64,000 nucleotides of DNA from Pectinophora gossypiella (Eukaryota > Arthropoda > Insecta > Lepidoptera > Gelechiidae): contig NC_065425.1 of NCBI RefSeq assembly GCF_024362695.1, forward strand, positions 2,733,001-2,797,000, read 5' to 3'. Position 1 is the stretch's first letter. Every line of letters begins with the position of its first letter. A model generated the notes under the pieces. That model was given only the letters and a program-made list of their open reading frames with translations, did not search any database and was not told the origin of the DNA. Both the position numbers and the translations under genes were made by a program. This document shows positions 22,954-34,502 of the stretch, in pieces.

Positions 22954-23127
22954 CTATATCTAATGATCTACTTTCAGGTTCTTTCAAACAAACAATATTG
23001 GTAACAGCGCCATCTATGCGAACTCCCCAGAACTTGTACAAGCTATAATCATGTTAGAACCTTGCTTAGATACGAACCACAAAGCGTTTGTTTCAGTACT
23101 CTGTTCCTATACAAGCATAAGTACATC

Positions 23128-23402
23128 AACGGCCTCTGTGGTGCAGTAGTTGAGCGTTTGGCCTATGATCCAGAGGCCCCGAGTTCGAATCCCTGTGGGG
23201 ATATATCACAAAAATCCACAAAAATCATATATCATACAACATTATTTTGCAAGCAAATGACAGTGTTCCGTCTTTAATTAATGCTTCTATTTTACTACAA
23301 CTATTACTATATTTTTTTTATTTATTTTGGCTCAATAATAACCCTGACACCAGGGTTGATGAGGTTGGTAATTCACCTCTCAATCCACACGATAGAAGAG
23401 AA
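23128..23402 (+). mobile_element. SINE-A with the middle replaced
   Basis: The head (GTGGTGCAGTAGTTGAGCGT, GAGTTCGAATCCC) is at 23128-23218. The tail (GGCTCAATAATAACCCTGAC to CACACGATAGAAGAG) is at 23329-23402. The central block is absent and about 110 bp of unrelated AT-rich sequence lies between. Confidence 0.7.
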
Positions 23403-23734
23403 GTTTACTATTTTACTATTTCTAGTGAAGTAGAGTAGTTAACGGGGACAAATAAAGTACTTATACTGATAATAAAACAATAATAATAAAGATTTATTGC
23501 ACGAAAGGTAGTCGTATTTATATTTATACAATACGGTAATGTACCTTATTAAATAGTGACCTAAGACGGGGTGATGTAAACTTAGCTCAGCCGCTGGTGG
23601 GGAGCGGAGAGTTGCCGTTCTATACGTAGTTAGCATTATTTATTCTACGCCTATATCCAACTCTGTTGGCTTAGGAATGCAGGGGAATTGTATAGTATTT
23701 ATTATATTTAATATTTTTCTTAATAGTTACTATG

Positions 23735-23815
23735 GTTCACCAACTAGCTTCTCAAACTGGAAAAGCCAGTTCAAACCCCGGTACCGAAATTGCACCAATG
23801 AGTTGATTTTTTTAC
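23735..23815 (+). mobile_element. SINE-E head fragment
   Basis: A B-box-like AGTTCAAACCCCGGTACCG is followed by TTGCACCAATGAGTTGATTT, as at the start of the other SINE-E copies. Confidence 0.5.
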
Positions 23816-23914
23816 AAAAAAGCGTCCCGCTGTGCGCTGTGTGTGTGCTTCCCGGTACCGCCTACTGCCTCTATGTGAACAACAGTACAACTTTGCGTGA
23901 TACTTATTTGACAC

Positions 23915-24211
23915 ATTATCATCATCAGCCCATATAAACGTCCCCACTGCTCGGGCACGGGCCTTCCCTATGGATGGATAGGGAGATCGGGCCTTAACCC
24001 ATCACGCGGGCTCAGTGCGGATTGGTGGTTATTAACGACTGCTAATGCAGCCGGGACCAACGGCTTAACGTGCCTTCCGAAGCACGGAGGAGCTCGAGAT
24101 GAAAACTTTTTTTTTGTGGTCACCCATCCTATGACCGGCCTTTGCGAAAGTTGCTTAACTTCAACAATCGCAGACCGAGCACGTTTACTGCTACGCCACC
24201 GAGCTCCTCAA
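23915..24211 (-). mobile_element. SINE-B, full length, with a 37-bp direct repeat
   Basis: On the minus strand it starts GAGCTCGGTGGCGTAGCAGT. The 5S-like segments (AGTTAAGCAAC, GGATGGGTGACC), the central block and the tail with (ATG)n follow. It is flanked by 37-bp direct repeats at 23878-23914 and 24219-24255 that differ at one base. Confidence 0.85.
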
Positions 24212-24599
24212 TAGTGGCAACAACAGTACAACTTTGCGTGATGCTTATTTGACACGTGACAAACTTAATAGGTTTTATCATGTGAAGAAATGTTTAGCAT
24301 TCGTGTTCGTAGAATTGCGTGACACATTGTATACTGAGACGCAATAAAAGTGTAATAAATAGTTATAATAAAATTTCAATAAATGTAATAGCTGTATTAT
24401 TATACTTAACCACTGAATCGAAGAAAGAGGTTGGACGAAGAACATCCTCCTATGCTTTTTGTAATTTATTTATTTATTTTATTTAAGAAAAACCAACAGT
24501 TATAAAATACAGAAAGTAGACAAAAATCATAACAGTTGAAAACTAATTACAGGTTTCCACTGATAAAATAAAAGTAATTGTTTTGTGAAAAATTTTAAG

Positions 24600-24668
24600 T
24601 GATATTATTGTCTTGTCTTTGTCTGTGGCGTCCTTTTATAATAAACAATTTCTATTCTATTCTATTCT
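24600..24668 (+). repeat. LINE-like tail with (TTCTA)n
   Basis: AATAAACAATTTCTATTCTA is followed by tandem TTCTA. A similar TTCTA run is at 43191-43223. Confidence 0.45.
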
Positions 24669-24719
24669 TGAAATATATAATTATTAATACTGTGTTTTTT
24701 TTGTAATTATATTTAATTA

Positions 24720-24975
24720 TAAATACTTTTGCGATGGAAAATTCTACTTGATATTAAATCAGAATAATGAGCTGAATTATCCCCCTTAGTATTCCCCCCC
24801 GCACCCGTACGTACAGGTTGCCATGCGGGTCCTGTCGGAAAATTAATGATATTTTTAGTGTTTATTTAAATTATACTCAGATTCAGACTTTTGCGACGGA
24901 AAATCTCACTTGATATCAACTCATAATTATGGTCTGAATCACCCTTCAAAATTTTCGTTACCTACGATATCACTA
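24720..24975. mobile_element. inverted-repeat element fragment
   Basis: It contains GCGATGGAAAATTCTACTTG, GATATTAAATCAGAATAATG, and a second partial copy near 24888-24972 (TTTTCGTTACCTACGATATC). The same family is at 27250-27590 and 37202-37690. Confidence 0.45.
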
Positions 24976-25022
24976 ACACACTGTAAACAAAGTTAAACTC
25001 TTTTTCGAGTCCTTTTTAATTA

Positions 25023-25128
25023 GCCACCAGCAATCCGCAGTGGAGTATGCTCCATACCCCCTCCGGTTGATTGAAGGGAGGCCTGTGCCCAGCAGTGGGA
25101 CGTATATAGGCTATTTATGTTTATGTGT
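25023..25128 (+). mobile_element. SINE-C 3' tail fragment
   Basis: It includes GGAGTATGCTCCATACCCCC, GGCCTGTGCCCAGCAGTGGG and ACGTATATAGGCTATTTATG. Confidence 0.75.
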
Positions 25129-25489
25129 GTTTTATTTAGAAAGTTTATCTTAAATATGTACTTAGTTAAAAAGTTCTTATAATTTTTAAAGTGTGATACT
25201 TAGTTTGCAGAATTGATTATACCAAAATTCCTTGCGACTAATTGCAAGCGAGTTCGATTATCGTGAGGACGTGTTTCCGCGCCTGCGCCGTTGCTCGCGT
25301 GCGCTACCACCGCGCGCAGCTTCCGTACATTATAAATTGCCGCCTTTTCCGTTTTCGCTTCCTCACGATATTTATTTACGCAAATGAACTGTGGAGGGTT
25401 ATGTAAGGACATTATTAAGGATGCAGCCAAAGCTGGATGTTACCAATGCAACCCCAGCTAATTTAGACAGCATATATATCACCTGGTGG

Positions 25490-25690
25490 GCACAGGTTCC
25501 CTCAATCAGCGCTTATCGTTATCGACCCACTAGGGTCGATTAATTCTTTCAAATATTTTTCCTCTCAGACGACGCCCTGAGCCGAGGTTCGCGCCCAACT
25601 GGACAACCTTAGGCCTTTTTTCTTAAATGTTGTACCGGGTGAGAGCCTTCACGTTTAAGTCACTTCTTCGCATTTAAGTCACGTCAAAAA
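25490..25690 (+). mobile_element. LINE-S 3' end fragment
   Basis: It starts at TCAATCAGCGCTTATCGTTA and ends AAGTCACGTCAAAAAAA. A deletion removes the GCTCCCCATTTGTCCGGCC part. Confidence 0.6.
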
Positions 25691-25696
25691 AATAGC

Positions 25697-25945
25697 TGGG
25701 CACAGGTCTCCCCTCAATCAATCGGAGGAAATATGAAACAAGCTCCACCGCGTCGCTTTCCTGCGAGATGGCGGAGGTGTTCTAGTAAACGGGACCAACA
25801 ACTATACGTGCCTTCCGAAGCACGGAATCATCTTACTTTTCCGGAAAATCAGGTGATTGAAGCCTTTAATATCCTAGCCTAAGAAAGGACAGTCTAACAA
25901 CGTAATTTTGACAGTTTCTATCGAGAATCAAACTCGGAGCACAAT
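25697..25945 (-). mobile_element. SINE-C, diverged, reverse
   Basis: The forward strand has the tail complement (CTGGGCACAGGTCTCC, CAATCGGAGG), a diverged central block (CGTGCCTTCCGAAGCACGGA) and TTTTCCGGAAAATCAGGTGA. The head is degraded. Confidence 0.65.
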
Positions 25946-26057
25946 GCTCAGAATAAAGGTACATACTTACTTTTTTTTAATAACAGCATACTTACACTTA
26001 AACTCATTCACCATTTAAGTATCATTGACCAAGTAAATGTCAAGACGAATCTTCATT

Positions 26058-26243
26058 ATAAACAACCTGTATACGTCCCACTGTTTGGCGTATGTCTCAA
26101 TCAACAGGAGGTGATATAGAGAATACTCCACCACGCTGCTCCACTGCGGTTGCGGTTGGTGGAGCTGTTTCACGGCTAACTGCCTCCGCCGGGACCAACT
26201 GCCTCCACAGCACAGAATCATCTTACTTTTTCGGACACTCAAG
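26058..26243 (-). mobile_element. SINE-C, 5' truncated, reverse
   Basis: It runs from AACAACCTGTATACGTCCCA to ATCATCTTACTTTTTCGGAC. A LINE-S end (TCTACAATAAGTCACGTCAA) follows at 26244-26270. Confidence 0.65.
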
Positions 26244-26469
26244 TAAATCTACAATAAGTCACGTCAAAATCAAAAGCCAACGACCTGAAAAATCATACGA
26301 AAAACAAATCAATGTGAAATGTTCTTTACGTCTTAAATTACCCTGTGTTTACATTAACCTGCCTGCGATTATAATACCCAAGTGTTAATTCATATGCTTA
26401 CCAGTCAGTACACTCCATTTAACAAGGATTCGGTCAAGAGTAACACTACGGTTCAACTCACAACGTTAG

Positions 26470-26900
26470 CGAACTCGATACAAGTCTTCTTGTATGTCGG
26501 TGGAGTAATCGCCATTACTCCATAGATAGGGCGTGTAGAACGGTGGTTGCCCCAATCGCCTTCCGTTCCGCAGTACATCGACCAATTTCTCAATCGGTGA
26601 AGTTCTAGCCAGAGCCCTACCAGAATCCATTTCCTCGGCCTACAACCAGTACTGATACCGCTGCAACCTGGCATCAAGGGTGTGCTTTTGAAGTAGCGGC
26701 GCCTACTCGCTACGTAACAACATCGTCATAGAACCTAAGTAGCATTTTATAGGTTAGCCCGTCCCAGTGAGCTACCACCCACTGCGTTCTGCTAATCCTG
26801 TCGCTGTTTGGTCGGGGACTGCTTATCTTTATATTCGCAGCTAACCATCATATCTGATGGCCGTTCCACTATCCGCCACTTGTGGACCCCGTAGATGGCC
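26470..26900 (-). pseudogene. degenerate LINE-like block
   Basis: GC-richer sequence contains scattered open stretches on the minus strand, and its left end (TGTCGGTGGAGTAATCGCCA) is shared with 12463-12512 and 50590-50640. No conserved catalytic motif could be read. A non-LTR origin is inferred from the shared end only. Confidence 0.3.
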
Positions 26901-27224
26901 TAAAGCTCAGCCTACTACAACACAAGTAAATGTCTCGCTCGATACAAGTAAATGTAAAATAACATAACACATGAGTGTTCAATTGGCGAATACGGGATGG
27001 AATAAAGAATTTGGAAGGGCCAAGTGAGCGTAAAACGCGAGCCATACAAGTATGAGCTAATCCACTCATCCGTACTTGCACTCCAAGCTTTACAACCTGC
27101 ACGCACTTGTTGCCAAGTTTTGGGCCGATACTATTTAGTTTGCCATCGACACGATAAGAAGAAGAGCTTTAAGTCGCACGGAGCTCCGCGAAGTGGAATT
27201 TTCCGCCGCGATATTTTTTTTTTT

Positions 27225-27590
27225 GTTTTTTTTTTATTTATTTTTTTAATTCTATACCTTTGCGATAGAAAATTCCATTTGATATTAACTCAGAATAATA
27301 AGCTGAATCATCCCCTTCAATATTCGTTACGACGTCACTTATACCCCGTACAAGTACTTACAAGTAGCCATACAAGTGCATATGGGTGTTAGTGACAGCG
27401 TAACAAACACTCAGGGGGAGGATTCAGACCATGATTCTGAGTTGATATCAAGTGGAATTTCTTGTCGGAAAATTTATGAAAATTTTGGTGCTTCTTTTTC
27501 AGTTGCATACTTTAGCAACAGAACCTCAAAGTTTTCGTTACGATGTCCACTAACATCCTGTATAAGCTGTCGATGTTGGATCTACTAAAA
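27225..27590. mobile_element. inverted-repeat element
   Basis: AAAATTCCATTTGATATTAA near 27270 and TTGATATCAAGTGGAATTTC near 27440 face each other around a GGGTGTTAGTGACAGCG core. It is related to 24720-24975 and 37202-37690. Confidence 0.5.
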
Positions 27591-27882
27591 TCGCTGGAAG
27601 TATCATTTGCGTCTGCCTACCCTTATATCGATTACGTATATGTGTGTGTGTATATTATACTGATATACATAGATAAGATAACAATCTTGTCACACTTCTA
27701 TGCCACAGTTAATGTTGACTTTTACTGTCATAATTAACTATTTAGATTATAATTTACACCGGCTTAACTGTTTAAAAGGCGTAAAATCTATCAACGTCGT
27801 TATCAACTATTCATACCTACACACATGCATGATTCACGCCCGTAATCCCTAACGGATTGAGCAGAGATACAAGACAACTTAT

Positions 27883-28221
27883 GGAGCCGTGGTAAACCGC
27901 TTGCATCTCACTTTGAGGTCGCAGGTTCGAGTTCAGCACAGGCCTAAACCAACGATTTTGAATTTGTTATCGAATTCGTGTTTGGATCATAAATGATTAT
28001 CACGAGCTCAGCGATAAAGAAAAATATTGTAGGAAACCCACATCCCCAAGAAATGCATTTTCCAAGGTATGTGACTTAACCTGTATTGGGCTAGTTTTCC
28101 TTTCGCAGGTTGGAAGGTCAGACAGGCAGTGGCTTCTTTAAAAAACTGGCCCTGTCAAATCTTCACGTTAGGTAAGCGGACCCTGTGAAAAATGGGATAA
28201 TGCTAGGGGGATGATGATGAC
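27883..28221 (+). mobile_element. SINE-D, full length
   Basis: The tRNA-like head starts GGAGCCGTGGTAAACC and has a B box, GGTTCGAGTTC, at 27923-27933. The body contains AAATGATTATCACGAGCTCA, and the tail ends in GGGATAATGCTAGGGGGATG plus (ATG)n. Confidence 0.8.
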
Positions 28222-28383
28222 CTTGGTGGCGCAACCATGGTTTCCAATAGAAAGAAAGAAAGAAACATTTATTATTTAGGACACCACAAACACGGATTAC
28301 ATATATATACATTATAAATAATGACATCACATCAGAAGTCAACGCACACACGAAATATTTTCTATAACCCCAATAAGTTATTA

Positions 28384-28712
28384 TTCTTCTTCTTTCGTGT
28401 GGGTTGTGAGGGTGGATTACCAACCGCATCAACCCTGGTGTCAGGATTACTATCGAGCCGCCAAAGGCCCCTGACATGACTCATGTAACGACTACTTACT
28501 CACATAAGTAAGTAGTAACCGGGACCAACGTCTTAACGTGCCTTCCGAAGCACGGATCATCTCACTTTCAGACAATCTGGTGATCAGCCAGTAATGTCCT
28601 TAACTAACTTGGGATCACAAAGTAATTTTTGTGATATTTCCCCACTGGGATTCGAACCTGGGACCTCCGGATCGTGAGCCTAGCGCTCAACCACTGAACC
28701 ACAAAGGTCGTT
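28384..28712 (-). mobile_element. SINE-A, full length, reverse
   Basis: On the minus strand the head is TTGTGGTTCAGTGGTTGAGC with GGTTCGAATCCC. The central block and complete tail follow. Confidence 0.85.
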
Positions 28713-29176
28713 ATTTTAGTATTTTTAAACGGTTTTATTAATCAATAATTTATATATTTTAATATCCGTGATAGCTCTGTTCGAAAAAACGCGTGAATCA
28801 TCATAGTGTCACGGGTTTGAATCCCGGCTCGGATTCTAAACCACTGAATTTGACTTTGAATTTGAATTTTTGATTCGATCATAGATAATCGATATTACAT
28901 GGTTTCCAGGATTTATTTATTTATTATTATTTATTTATTTATTTGTACACAATAAAACAGACACAAGAAACATACAAAGAAAACAGATAGTACAGGCAAG
29001 CTTATCTCTAAACAAAGAGATTTGAGGATTTGTGCCCGGTTAATGGCAACAGGCCCCCTACTAAATGGGACTTAAACAACCTACCCCTTCGGGGAAACAA
29101 GCGTGAAGGTATGTTATAGTTTAAACATATATAATTTTTAAAGATTTATGATACAAATGTAACTGCGTACAAAAGG

Positions 29177-29343
29177 TGATCAGCCAACCAAACTGGGGAT
29201 CACAAACTGATTTTCGTATATGATATGAAGTCAAGAGCAAACCCATCTTAATTTAAAAAAAAAAAATATGTCGCCACCGGGATTCGAAACCGAAACCTCC
29301 GGATCATAAGCCTAACGTTCAACCACTGGACCACGGAGGCAGT
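29177..29343 (-). mobile_element. SINE-A 5' half with A-rich insertion
   Basis: The head (minus: GTGGTCCAGTGGTTGAACGT) is intact. About 45 bp ending in an A-run lies between the B box and the AGTTTGTGATCCCC region. The copy stops before the central block. Confidence 0.65.
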
Positions 29344-29493
29344 TATGAACTAATTAGCTGGTAACCTGTCACCACAATATTATGGTCATGATATCCATCT
29401 TAGGGTTTCAATATCTTAATCGACACTTCTACAAGTCTTCTACTGTGACTAGTCACTCTACGTAGCCCAGTAGGCATTATGGGCGTGAATCGT

Positions 29494-29800
29494 GTCTATC
29501 AATCATCATCATCATCACCAGCCCATTAACGTCCCCACTGCTGGGGCACGGGCCTTCCCTATGGATGGATAGGGAGATCGGGCCTTAAACCACCACGCGG
29601 GCCCAGTGCGGATTGGTGGTTATTAACGACCGCTAATGCAGCCGGGACCAACGGCTTCACGTGCCTTCCGAAGCACCAAAAGAGCTCGAGATGAAAACTT
29701 TTTTTGTGGTCACCCATCCTATGACCGGCCTTTGCGAAAGTTGCTTAACTTCAACAATCGCAGACCGAGCGCGTTAACCGTTGCGCCACCGAGCTCCTCA
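29494..29800 (-). mobile_element. SINE-B, full length, reverse
   Basis: The minus strand reads from GAGGAGCTCGGTGGCGCAAC through AGTTAAGCAAC, GGATGGGTGACC and the central block to (ATG)n. Confidence 0.85.
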
Positions 29801-29802
29801 AT

Positions 29803-29950
29803 CAATAATACTTTATTGCACAACGGCATATACGTACAAAGGACATAAAACATACGAATAAAACATAAGCACAATAGACGGCCTTATTGCTAAACAGCAA
29901 TTTCTGCCAGGCAACCTTAGAGTGAAAGAAGTTTATGCATTGGAGCATGG
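29803..29950 (-). mobile_element. LINE 3' tail, reverse
   Basis: The forward CAATCAATAATACTTTATTGCACAA pattern is the reverse of the tail seen at 5290-5379. Confidence 0.5.
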
Positions 29951-30550
29951 ACTGGTGCAATAACATATAATGATACCAACATAACTAAATACCTAATAAT
30001 AATAAAATAATAAATAATATATCTACATTCTTTATTCTTCGTGTATTTCTGTAAGTTGCAATGCTACTAATGTGAATCAAACCTACCTTCATTGATCACA
30101 GACAGACACCGAAACACATCACCATTTCATCATCATTTGTTGACAGATCTCCGAAATCCATCTCATTCATTTAGAAAATTAGCTTATAAACCGAAACACA
30201 TGAAAGGAAAAGCACTTAAATTAAAACTGACAATTTGTCATGACAATTTAAAAATTACGACAAATTCACTTGTCTATCAAGAACAATTTGGTGCATGTCG
30301 ACGACTACATACGTTTCGGAGACACGAAAATGGTAAATAATGAGAAAATGATAAGTATACGACAAATTACCCTTAGGAGAAATTGTTAGGGCGCATTAAC
30401 GGAAGAAGCGGCGCGTGCACAATACGACACGAGCCTTTTTTATTTCGGTTACTTTTATTATTTCGCTCATATCGGAATCGCAATGCCCGAAGAAGGTTCC
30501 GTGAACCATCCGACCGTGAATAGTCCAGAACGCAAGTTTATACTTACACA
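29951..30550. other. upstream region of Osiris-like gene 2
   Basis: No repeat family was recognised. Relatively GC-rich sequence between about 30380 and 30540 directly precedes the TATA box at 30553 and may hold promoter-proximal elements, though no known binding site was identified. Confidence 0.35.
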
Positions 30551-30552
30551 TG

Positions 30553-30589
30553 TATAAATATAACGTCTTCCAACGATAGTGATTCAGTT
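30553..30589 (+). promoter_or_regulatory. TATA box and initiator of gene 2
   Basis: TATAAATA lies at 30553-30560 and the arthropod initiator TCAGTT at 30584-30589. The A at 30586 would be +1, putting the TATA box 33 bp upstream, close to the usual spacing. The start codon is 116 nt downstream. This fits the TATA-driven core promoters common in developmentally pulsed cuticle genes. Confidence 0.7.
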
Positions 30590-30611
30590 TTACGCGATCA
30601 CTTGCAACAAA

Positions 30612-30679
30612 ATGGTGGTGCGAACGGGCGCAGTGTACTAGACGGAAAGTGAATGACAGTTGTGCAATCAGTGAAATAA
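30612..30679 (+). promoter_or_regulatory. two upstream mini-ORFs in the gene 2 leader
   Basis: ATG at 30612 opens 9 codons ending TAG at 30641. ATG at 30653 opens 8 codons ending TAA at 30679. Both end before the main ATG at 30702 and do not overlap it. They could dampen translation if the mapped initiator is used. Confidence 0.5.
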
Positions 30680-30701
30680 CATATTAATTGTAACAAACAA
30701 G

Positions 30702-31278
30702 ATGAAGATCCAAATGAGGTTGCGGTGTCAGGTCGTGTTGGTGTTAAGTTTCATTGGACTGTCGTCGGCCGAAGATGATTACGAGAACAAATTAACAAAA
30801 TTATGGTCCCTGTCAAGTGCGTCGACGAGCGACGGATCAGCTGTTGTGAATGTGACCAGTGCTTCGATCCTGATCCAGCCAACAAGCTACAGCAACGAAC
30901 CGATCCCAGCGAGGACATCGAGGGAATCAAAACTCCCGTATTCGTACAAAAAGTACGCGTTTCGGCCAAGAGCGATACCATTAAGAAGCGAACCTCAGGA
31001 AGAAAAAACTGTCTATTATTCACAGGACAATGTGAACAAGTACAAATCTGAAGTGCTTTTCCCTGGTAATTATTTCCCAATTGCCAAAGAGAAAAGCAAT
31101 GAGAATCTCACCAGGGATTCTTATAACCCTTTGGAGGGAGGTCCGTTCCACCCCAAGTCCATACCACTGATGAGAGGGCAGATGTTTGAGAAGAGGTCAC
31201 TGGACGACGATGAGGAACCAATAATCGAAAAACCTGAAGGGTTCTCGGAGGCCGTTGCATCGAGGAGGTCTATTTCGG
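30702..31278 (+). CDS. Osiris-like protein, exon 1 (gene 2)
   Basis: This exon encodes the N-terminal 192 residues. Residues 1-23 are a signal peptide: basic start, hydrophobic core VVLVLSFIGLSS, likely cleavage after SSA before EDDYENKL. The rest is a hydrophilic region rich in Ser, Pro and Tyr, with an FRPRAIPLRSEP stretch and an acidic run (SLDDDEEPIIEKP). The ATG sits in an AACAAG context, preceded by a TATA-initiator promoter. The donor GTAAGT starts at 31279 in phase 1, joining Asp at 34503. The N-terminal part lacks the Cys pair usual in Osiris ectodomains, so this may be a diverged member. The protein is probably secreted or a vesicle membrane protein of cuticle-forming cells. Confidence 0.82.
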
Positions 31279-32402
31279 GTAAGTAAATAATAAATATTAG
31301 ATTTGATTTGTTAGTGTTATATCAAAATGATTGTTGAGAAACAAGACACAATAGATTATATATCAGATTAGATAGGCTATATAGATATAGCTACCGATAT
31401 TCCAACGATTAATTTACTTTTATTATGCTATATGTCACATAATAGGTTAACATGAAAGTAACACACATTGTAACTGAGCAATGTAGCTATAAAAATGCTA
31501 ATAAATGATATAAAGGAACACAAAATACTACTAATTTAGGTTTATTACTTCCATACTCTAACCACACTTCATTATAAGGATCATTCAAGTCGATAAAATT
31601 ATAATTTTAAGGTTATTAATGTACGTCTAGAAATCACTTCGCCCCATTAGCCTTTCGAAATCTATCAAGAGAGTTCAATATCTCCTGTAAATAACAATCT
31701 GGGGCCTCATAAGTTGCTCCAACCAAGCATGCAGTTCCAGAAAAGAAAGTTGTTCTCAAATTTTGAAAACGTCGTTATAATAATCATAGATTTTCCACCG
31801 TTGCCCGCCCCCCTGTCTCCACTCGCTTCGGACCCCTAAATTTCATCAATACCATCAATCATTTCCGCTTGCAGTCTGTAAATGAAAATATCTATTATAA
31901 CAGTATTGCGCGGTTGAGTTGGTACCACGAACAGTACATCTGCCTGGTCCGTATTTGGCCGTGAGTACCGTGGTAGAAGCTGTAGTATGTTTAAACAAAT
32001 CTTTCAAAAGATTGTAGGTACCTAACGTCTCTATTTCAACGTTTATATAAAACGTCACACCTTAAAAAACAAATAAAAATGATATAAAAACGCAAAAAAT
32101 AAAGGTTACTGAAAGCTCACATATTTTCAATAACATTTACGCTGATTTACGCCGCTTTGAAAAGTACATACTTAGATCGATGCACATAAAAGTTCCTCTC
32201 ATCAGCTATCAACAATAGCATGCAAAAATTGTTACAATTTAGGTATACTCAGGTCATTCTCATTTAGGGTCATTAAGGAAGAGTTTCATCACTTGCTAGC
32301 TTTCCGTCTGTTAGCTTATCTGCCGTATACTTAGTTCTCAAAAAAGTTTAGAGCTCCTTATAGAAAGAAAACTTATAAAAACCTCGCTTTGGACTTCTCT
32401 TG

Positions 32403-32560
32403 TGTAGGTTATGAGATCAATCAACCTCATTAAGCCTAGTGTCAAGATGGCTCATGTAACGACTACATACTTACTCTGAAGCACGAATCATATTATTTGG
32501 GACAATTGGGTGATCAGCCTGCAATGTGCTAACCAGTTCAGTCCAGTGGTTTTTGTGATT
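32403..32560 (-). mobile_element. decayed SINE-A
   Basis: The segments AACCTCATTAAGCCTAGTGT, GGCTCATGTAACGACTAC and TTGGGTGATCAGCCTGCAAT are in SINE-A order on the minus strand, with deletions. Confidence 0.5.
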
Positions 32561-32958
32561 ATGTCCCATCAGTGAATGTTCATAAAGCATCTAAATACGT
32601 CCCTGTCAAGAACCGATCGAACTTGGTCGTCACGCCACAGTGCAACAGACTTTTCACTGATTGCACTATTAGCGAACTGTATTATTTTTAATTGCAAAGT
32701 GCGTGCGAGTCACTAGTCAACATGTCTTCCTCATACATACCTTCATGCTCGAGTAACACGCAGAAATAAAGTCGGGTTGTAAAGTACATCTTTATTAGTT
32801 TTGACACTACTGGTTTCGTTTTTAATTTGTTCATTAGCTGTTGCTTTGGACTCATTGACATATTTAGCTTTTTCACTAATAATGAAAGCGAATTTTTAAT
32901 TACAATAATTCTTATCATTATTGTTATTATTTACATCTGTTATACAATCATTATCTAT

Positions 32959-33072
32959 TCCACTGGGTGGAAGGTCAGACAGACAATCGCTTTTGTAGAA
33001 AACTGGACCTGTCAATTCTTCGGGTTAGTTAAGCGGACCTATAAGAAACGAGATAACGCTAAAGATATGATT
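32959..33072 (+). mobile_element. SINE-D 3' fragment
   Basis: GGTGGAAGGTCAGACAGACA, CCTGTCAATTCTTCGGGTTA and GATAACGCTAAAGATATGAT follow the SINE-D 3' order. Confidence 0.55.
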
Positions 33073-34502
33073 ATAGAATCTTTTCCTACTTATTATTTAT
33101 GTTTATGCATTATGTACTTCATTATTCTCATAATATCCTTAAATGTAGTAAAATTTAAATGACTTTTCATTGAGTTCATCTTTAAACAACCATTTTATTT
33201 TAAATAATTTTCTTGTATTACTCCTCGCTATGTTTTGCATATCTTTATCGTCATATTTATCTGCAAATATAAGATTTCATTTTTTTAATTACTCTTACTA
33301 GCATCACTTTTTTTATTTAAACTACAAGCTCTTTATACATCGTAACGTTATACATAGAACAATCTATGTTCTTTAATAATAATTCCTCTTTTAAATTGTT
33401 GTTTAGATTTATTGTCTTCTCAAATGTGTTCACATCTTTAAACGGTATAGCAGTTCTTGCTAATGCAACTTTGTAAAGATAATTTCTGATATGAGATAAT
33501 GTATATTTGCACCCAACTTTCAGCCAACGCATTGCGTGTAAGCAGTATGACAGAGATAACGCAACTTGTTTTTTAAATTACTACATTCAATTATGTGATC
33601 ATCTCGGGTAAAACGATCACACGTGCCACGCAGTCATTCTATTAAATTGTTAGTATTTCACTTTTTAATTGAGACTCGTGATTTTTAGATAACTGAGTAA
33701 GAAAAGTTGGTAATTGGTCGTATTGTCTATTCTTGTCGTAATCATGGGCATTAATTAGATAACCTGTGTTAAGTAATGCCAGAATTTTCATAGTTTTCTA
33801 AATAACTCAACCTGAGTACTTGATTTAGGAATAACGAATTCAAATTATTATAGTCTTTCCACCTTTGATGCTTTCTCTCTCTCTCCTTGGCATTTACGTT
33901 ATTATTCCCATCTAATGGTGGGGTCTGCCTTCCTCCCATTTGTCTTCCACTTCACCCTATCAGACGTGTTCTCTGTCTGTCGTGTCATCGTGTGGACGTG
34001 TACTATAAATATGAACACCACCTTTTTATACTTTGTTCTACAAATAAAATCTTTATTACATTTTGTGTTCCGTTTCAAATTGAAACGTAGTGACAATAAA
34101 CTATAGACTTCAGTTTATATAATACTACAATACATCTCAACAATATACCTACTAACTTGTGATGATGTCATTTTTTACCCTTTCTTGTTATTAATAATAA
34201 TAATAGTAAATCACTTTATTGCACACACATTAACAAAACATACTGCCACTGCTACTGTGTGTAATTAATTTTATTTTATTTTAATAGGGCCATATTTACA
34301 AAGTAATTAATCTTAAAAGTAATTAAATGCTATTTAACAAGCTACCACAAATGTCAAATTTATAGCATAGTGAAAGATTATCAGCATCATCGTAAAGGGG
34401 TATTTGCATATGATTATAAATCAAATTAACTAATCAAGAAATCTATAAAATATTTTTTTGAAAAAGACTACTTACATTTCACATGACATTTTCTCTTTCC
34501 AG

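Larger units (their letters stand above)
31279..34502 (+). other. 3.2-kb intron of gene 2
   Basis: The donor GTAAGT is at 31279 and the acceptor CTCTTTCCAG ends at 34502. It contains a decayed SINE-A (32403-32560, minus), a SINE-D fragment (32959-33072, plus) and a reversed LINE tail near 34191-34230. The remaining AT-rich sequence shows nothing recognised. Confidence 0.65.

Noticed and set aside
25200..25430. 76-aa minus-strand ORF in a GC-rich patch
   Set aside because: There is no ATG at the open start, no splice or promoter signals and no recognisable protein pattern. The GC-rich patch alone is not evidence.
32827..33162. 111-aa hydrophobic ORF in the intron of gene 2
   Set aside because: Its composition follows the AT-rich sequence (Ile/Phe/Tyr) and it includes a SINE-D fragment.
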